Position numbers and translations under genes: made by a program
Notes under the pieces: generated by a model
Seen by the model: only the letters and a program-made list of their open reading frames with translations
What the model was told of the DNA's origin: nothing
The model's database searches: none
From: Dehalococcoidia bacterium
GTDB lineage: Bacteria > Chloroflexota > Dehalococcoidia > UBA3495
Assembly (NCBI GenBank): GCA_030753265.1
Contig: JASMCQ010000012.1
Span: 1-42,500 of the forward strand
Length of the DNA stretch: 42,500 nucleotides
Direction: 5' to 3'
In this document: positions 39,999 to 42,500 of the stretch, piece after piece
Position numbering within the stretch: position 1 is the first letter of the stretch
Layout: the number at the start of each line of letters is the position of its first letter

Positions 39999-41462
39999 TT
40001 AACAGGGAATACGCTCCGGCCCCAGGGCATCGGCGTAAGCATCAAAGAAGCGCTCGATCTTGCCCCGGTCGACTCCTTGGGCCGTGTCCAGCCTGCCCCA
40101 AGCGGCGAGGGCCACGGTGCCCGCGGGAATCTTGTCGTAGGACCGGGTCACGCCCCAATCCGCCGCCAAGCCGAGACCGTCCATGATGCCGCGGAGCCGC
40201 GCCACGTCATCGCCGGCGGGCAGGTTGTAGCTGACCACGATGTTGCTGTGCTCCAGATTATGTACTATCAGCTCGTCGGGCAGTCCCCCGGGATAGAAAC
40301 CGCAGTCTGCCCAACCCACCAGGTGGTCGCCCGAGGTGGGTGGCGTGGTGTTGTAGTCCACGCTATCCCCATCAGGGACATGGTTCGCGGTTGGCATGGT
40401 CACTATTCGATAGGCGGGATCCAAGTTAGGCGCCGCCGGGGGAACCACCACTGACATTTCGGCACTTGAAACGCTAACCAAATCGCTAAACAACTGGCTC
40501 AGCTCAGGAACGGCAATCTCCAGACTGATCGCCACTCCGTCTCCATCAACGTCGATCTGCAGCCGCTCCACCAATTCCCTGGTCTGGGCGTCGGGACTCG
40601 CCCCCGAAACGAGTTTCAAGATGCCGTCCAGGAAATTGCCGAACACGGTTGCCGAATCGGCGCTTCCAAAGTTCAGGGTCACCCTCAACTTCAAGTCCTG
40701 CCCGTCCTGGTCCAGGGACAACCCAACGAGCGCCAAGTCCCGAACGGCGCCCAGCACCGCCGGCAGATTCTCGACGCTGTCGCCCAGGAAGGGGATGTCA
40801 CCGAGGGGCAACTGGTCCTGGAGCGCCCCGGAGGGGACTTCCAGTACCAATCGAATCAGCCCATCATCAAGGTCGCTGAGAGCGGCCTGCACCTCACCTG
40901 ATGCCCGATCACGATCCCCGTCCTGGACGTCGATCACCGCCCGGACTGCCTCCAGGGTGCCCACGACCAGATTATCTCCCTCCAACACCACCAGAGCCCC
41001 TTGGTCCTGATCATCTTCGGCCGAGTGGACCCGCCGTCCTTTGTAATCCGTTGCCGTCAGCGGCGCCTCTCCGGCTGCTTGGAGAGCGGCAACAACGGCG
41101 TCTTCATCGAAGCTGCCGCGGACGATGATTCCAAGAAAATCACCGGGCCGCGAGACATCGGCGAAAAACGTGGCGTGAGAAATCTTCCGGAAGTCCACCC
41201 CCGTCTGCGCCATGGCCTCGTTCAGGAGTTGGTCGATCGTCTGAAGATCACCCCCGTCAACGGGCAAGGCTTGGTAGATCGACTCCAGGTCCACATCGTT
41301 CAGAATCTTTTCAAACTGGATACTGCCGATCAAGCTGGAACCCTCCGGCACCAGCTTCTCAGTATCGATCTCTTTACCGCCGCCACAGGCGAATGAGGCC
41401 AGCCCAGCTAGCAGAACAAGTCCCAGCAATACCACGACCCGGTGCCTGAGCAAAGTGCGCAT
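39999..41462 (-). CDS. Lipoprotein with C-terminal DUF3105 domain
   Basis: This 487-residue protein has a signal peptide and lipobox (LLAGLASFACGG). The first 330 residues form a secreted repeat-like region (SLIGSIQFEKILNDVDLESIYQAL, DFLGIIVRGSFDEDAVVAALQAAG) of DUF3352 type. The last 140 match DUF3105: PPTSGDHLVGWADCGFYPGG, then PDELIVHNLEHSNIVVSYN with its conserved histidines and cysteine. DUF3105 is widespread in actinobacteria and Chloroflexota and has no known function; the cysteine and histidines could bind metal. GGAGGACACA precedes the ATG. The start region overlaps in-frame sequence on the other strand near rsfS. Confidence 0.78.
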   Translation of the reverse strand: MRTLLRHRVVVLLGLVLLAGLASFACGGGKEIDTEKLVPEGSSLIGSIQFEKILNDVDLESIYQALPVDGGDLQTIDQLLNEAMAQTGVDFRKISHATFFADVSRPGDFLGIIVRGSFDEDAVVAALQAAGEAPLTATDYKGRRVHSAEDDQDQGALVVLEGDNLVVGTLEAVRAVIDVQDGDRDRASGEVQAALSDLDDGLIRLVLEVPSGALQDQLPLGDIPFLGDSVENLPAVLGAVRDLALVGLSLDQDGQDLKLRVTLNFGSADSATVFGNFLDGILKLVSGASPDAQTRELVERLQIDVDGDGVAISLEIAVPELSQLFSDLVSVSSAEMSVVVPPAAPNLDPAYRIVTMPTANHVPDGDSVDYNTTPPTSGDHLVGWADCGFYPGGLPDELIVHNLEHSNIVVSYNLPAGDDVARLRGIMDGLGLAADWGVTRSYDKIPAGTVALAAWGRLDTAQGVDRGKIERFFDAYADALGPERIPC

Positions 41463-41490
41463 TGTGTCCTCCCACTGAATCTCCCGTTAG

Positions 41491-41519
41491 TTGACCATAT
41501 CCAGACCGACGCCTATACT
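41491..41519 (+). promoter_or_regulatory. rsfS promoter (TTGACC-17-TATACT)
   Basis: TTGACC (41491-41496) and TATACT (41514-41519) are 17 bases apart, giving a transcript start near 41526. This excludes the upstream GTG 41442 as the start codon if the promoter is real. Confidence 0.75.
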
Positions 41520-41573
41520 CGAATCAAAGGGCGGCATTCCAAGAGCGAGGTTAAGGCGACGAATCCGGCAGAT

Positions 41574-41903
41574 TTGGCGCAGTTGGTGGTGGAGGTATCC
41601 TCAGACAAATTGGCTGAGGACATTGTGATGCTGGACCTGCGCCGGGTAGCTTCCTTCGCGGATTATTTCGTCATCATGTCGGCCGAGTCCTCGCGCCAGA
41701 TCGAGGCCTTGGAAGAAGACATCACCCAGGCCCTCAAAGACGCCCAGGTGCGCCGCTTCCACCGGGAGGGCACGCCTTCCGCCGGGTGGGTGCTTCTGGA
41801 CTTCAGCGACGTGATCATCCACATCTTCGGCCCCGAAGAGCGCGAGTATTACGACTTGGAGCGCCTCTGGTCCGGGGCCTCCCAGGTGGTTAGAGTTCTT
41901 TGA
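41574..41903 (+). CDS. rsfS: Ribosomal silencing factor RsfS
   Basis: This 109-residue protein contains [34 protein letters not shown], then [37 protein letters not shown], the full RsfS pattern. It binds protein L14 and blocks 50S-30S joining when nutrients are short. The start is TTG 41574, the only good start after the predicted transcription start at 41526; GTG 41442 is an alternative with an unusual N-terminal extension. Its 3' end overlaps the convergent ndk by 14 bases. Confidence 0.9.
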   Translation: MAQLVVEVSSDKLAEDIVMLDLRRVASFADYFVIMSAESSRQIEALEEDITQALKDAQVRRFHREGTPSAGWVLLDFSDVIIHIFGPEEREYYDLERLWSGASQVVRVL

Positions 41904-42342
41904 TCCACGGATCGGTGCACCGGTCGTAGTCAAGGATTTCCTCTGGGCTGAAGAACAGGCTTATCTCCCGCACAGCTGACTCCTGGCTGTCGGAGCCGTG
42001 GACCAAGTTCCTACCGATGTCCAGCGCCAGATCGCCCCGAATGGTTCCCAGGGGCGAGCCCGCCGGACTGGTTTCGCCCATGGTCCTACGGACCACCTTT
42101 ACCGCGTCATCCGCCCGCCAGACCATGGCCACCACGGGCGACGAAGTAATGAACTCCACCAGCGTGGGGAAAAAGTCCCGTTTCTCGTGTTCCGCGTAGT
42201 GCTGCCGGGCCAAGGGCTCGCTGACCCGCATCAGCTTCAGCGCCGCCAGTTTCAGACCCCGCCTTTCCAGCCGGGAGATAATCTCGCCGATGAGGCCTCG
42301 TTGAACTCCATCGGGCTTGACCAAAACCAATGTCCGCTCCAT
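41890..42342 (-). CDS. ndk: Nucleoside diphosphate kinase
   Basis: This 150-residue protein starts [22 protein letters not shown] and has [21 protein letters not shown] with the phosphohistidine His115. It transfers the terminal phosphate among nucleoside triphosphates. It ends convergent to rsfS with a 14-base overlap, which is unusual and may couple their transcript levels. ATG 42342 is preferred; an upstream in-frame start at 42390 adds residues not seen in the family. The C-terminal [17 protein letters not shown] is longer than in E. coli Ndk. Confidence 0.96.
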   Translation of the reverse strand: MERTLVLVKPDGVQRGLIGEIISRLERRGLKLAALKLMRVSEPLARQHYAEHEKRDFFPTLVEFITSSPVVAMVWRADDAVKVVRRTMGETSPAGSPLGTIRGDLALDIGRNLVHGSDSQESAVREISLFFSPEEILDYDRCTDPWIKEL

Positions 42343-42394
42343 ATTCTGCACCTGTTCGCTTAGTCTATATCGAATTCTACAGTCATTCATTTCA

Positions 42395-42451
42395 CTGCGG
42401 AGACGCAGGGAGCGCCGAGTTCTGTCCCTCGGTGTGCTCCGCGTCTCAGCG
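42395..42451. repeat. Imperfect palindrome at the window end
   Basis: GCGGAGACGCAGGGAGC pairs with GCTCCGCGTCTCAGC around an inner CCGAG/CTCGG stem. It looks like the scattered GCAGAGACGCAG-type repeats of many genomes. It lies upstream of ndk. No gene is seen in 42343-42500. Confidence 0.5.
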
Positions 42452-42500
42452 TTGAATTACCAGTCATCTCTGCTGGGGCGTCCAATCCCGCCGCTTGGGT

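Noticed and set aside
41442..41573. GTG start at 41442 for rsfS
   Set aside because: It lies upstream of a good promoter for the same gene and adds 44 residues unlike RsfS.

Overview
The window reads as chromosomal DNA of a GC-rich bacterium, most likely a member of the Chloroflexota of the Dehalococcoidia/SAR202 type. That placement is an inference. It rests on the P-loop variant of YchF, a tiny DUF5679 zinc protein, a decaprenyl-phosphate phosphoribosyltransferase-like enzyme, the actinobacterial/chloroflexal DUF3090 plus SCO1664 pair, many TTG and GTG starts, and the nusA-ylxR-infB-rbfA-truB gene order. Most of the window is housekeeping DNA. No phage, transposase, CRISPR array or rRNA was seen.

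Layout. 1-2450: the 3' end of comM; a DUF4258-DUF2283 two-gene cassette lying between two 107-bp copies of the comM 3' end; then a DUF3090 gene and an SCO1664-type kinase-fold gene. 2600-9330: larC (minus), a VOC protein (plus), and a minus-strand run of ychF, DUF362, a UbiA-type prenyl-phosphate transferase, a flippase-like membrane protein and a small membrane protein. 9470-13110: a thioesterase, an Rrf2 regulator with three cysteines and its own operator/promoter, then a promoter, a 19-codon cysteine-rich leader ORF, a terminator-like hairpin, moeB and cysM. 13270-18640: the transcription/translation operon nusA-ylxR-infB-rbfA-truB. 18820-22410: DUF5679, a PHP protein (minus), two genes built from a repeated two-helix membrane module (the second broken by an in-frame amber codon), and an NrtS-like protein. 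22420-25790: a dispersed repeat, then lexA, rpsT and gyrB on the minus strand. 25880-29840: an unassigned hairpin-rich intergenic region, a tandem alpha/beta-barrel protein, Nudix, RidA, and a thiolase-DUF35 pair. 29980-33490: small repeats, pyruvate kinase overlapping a lipoprotein gene, and a flavin-binding protein. 33500-42345: gltD and gltB (minus), a second lipoprotein with a DUF3105 end (minus), rsfS (plus) and ndk (minus), with a further repeat near the end.

The most interesting unit is 10223-13108. It looks like a self-contained cysteine module. An Fe-S or cysteine-type Rrf2 regulator precedes a nearly leaderless small ORF with the pattern Cys-Thr-Cys-Thr-Cys and an intrinsic terminator. 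These lie in front of a MoeB-type activating enzyme and a CysM that resembles the thiocarboxylate-dependent mycobacterial CysM. This arrangement suggests transcription attenuation of cysteine synthesis by cysteine supply. Other points worth a look are the comM 3'-end duplication around the DUF4258/DUF2283 pair, the amber-interrupted membrane repeat gene, a zinc-ribbon NrtS, a ribosome-binding site locked in a hairpin before nusA, several candidate leaderless starts, and an unassigned run of hairpins upstream of gyrB.
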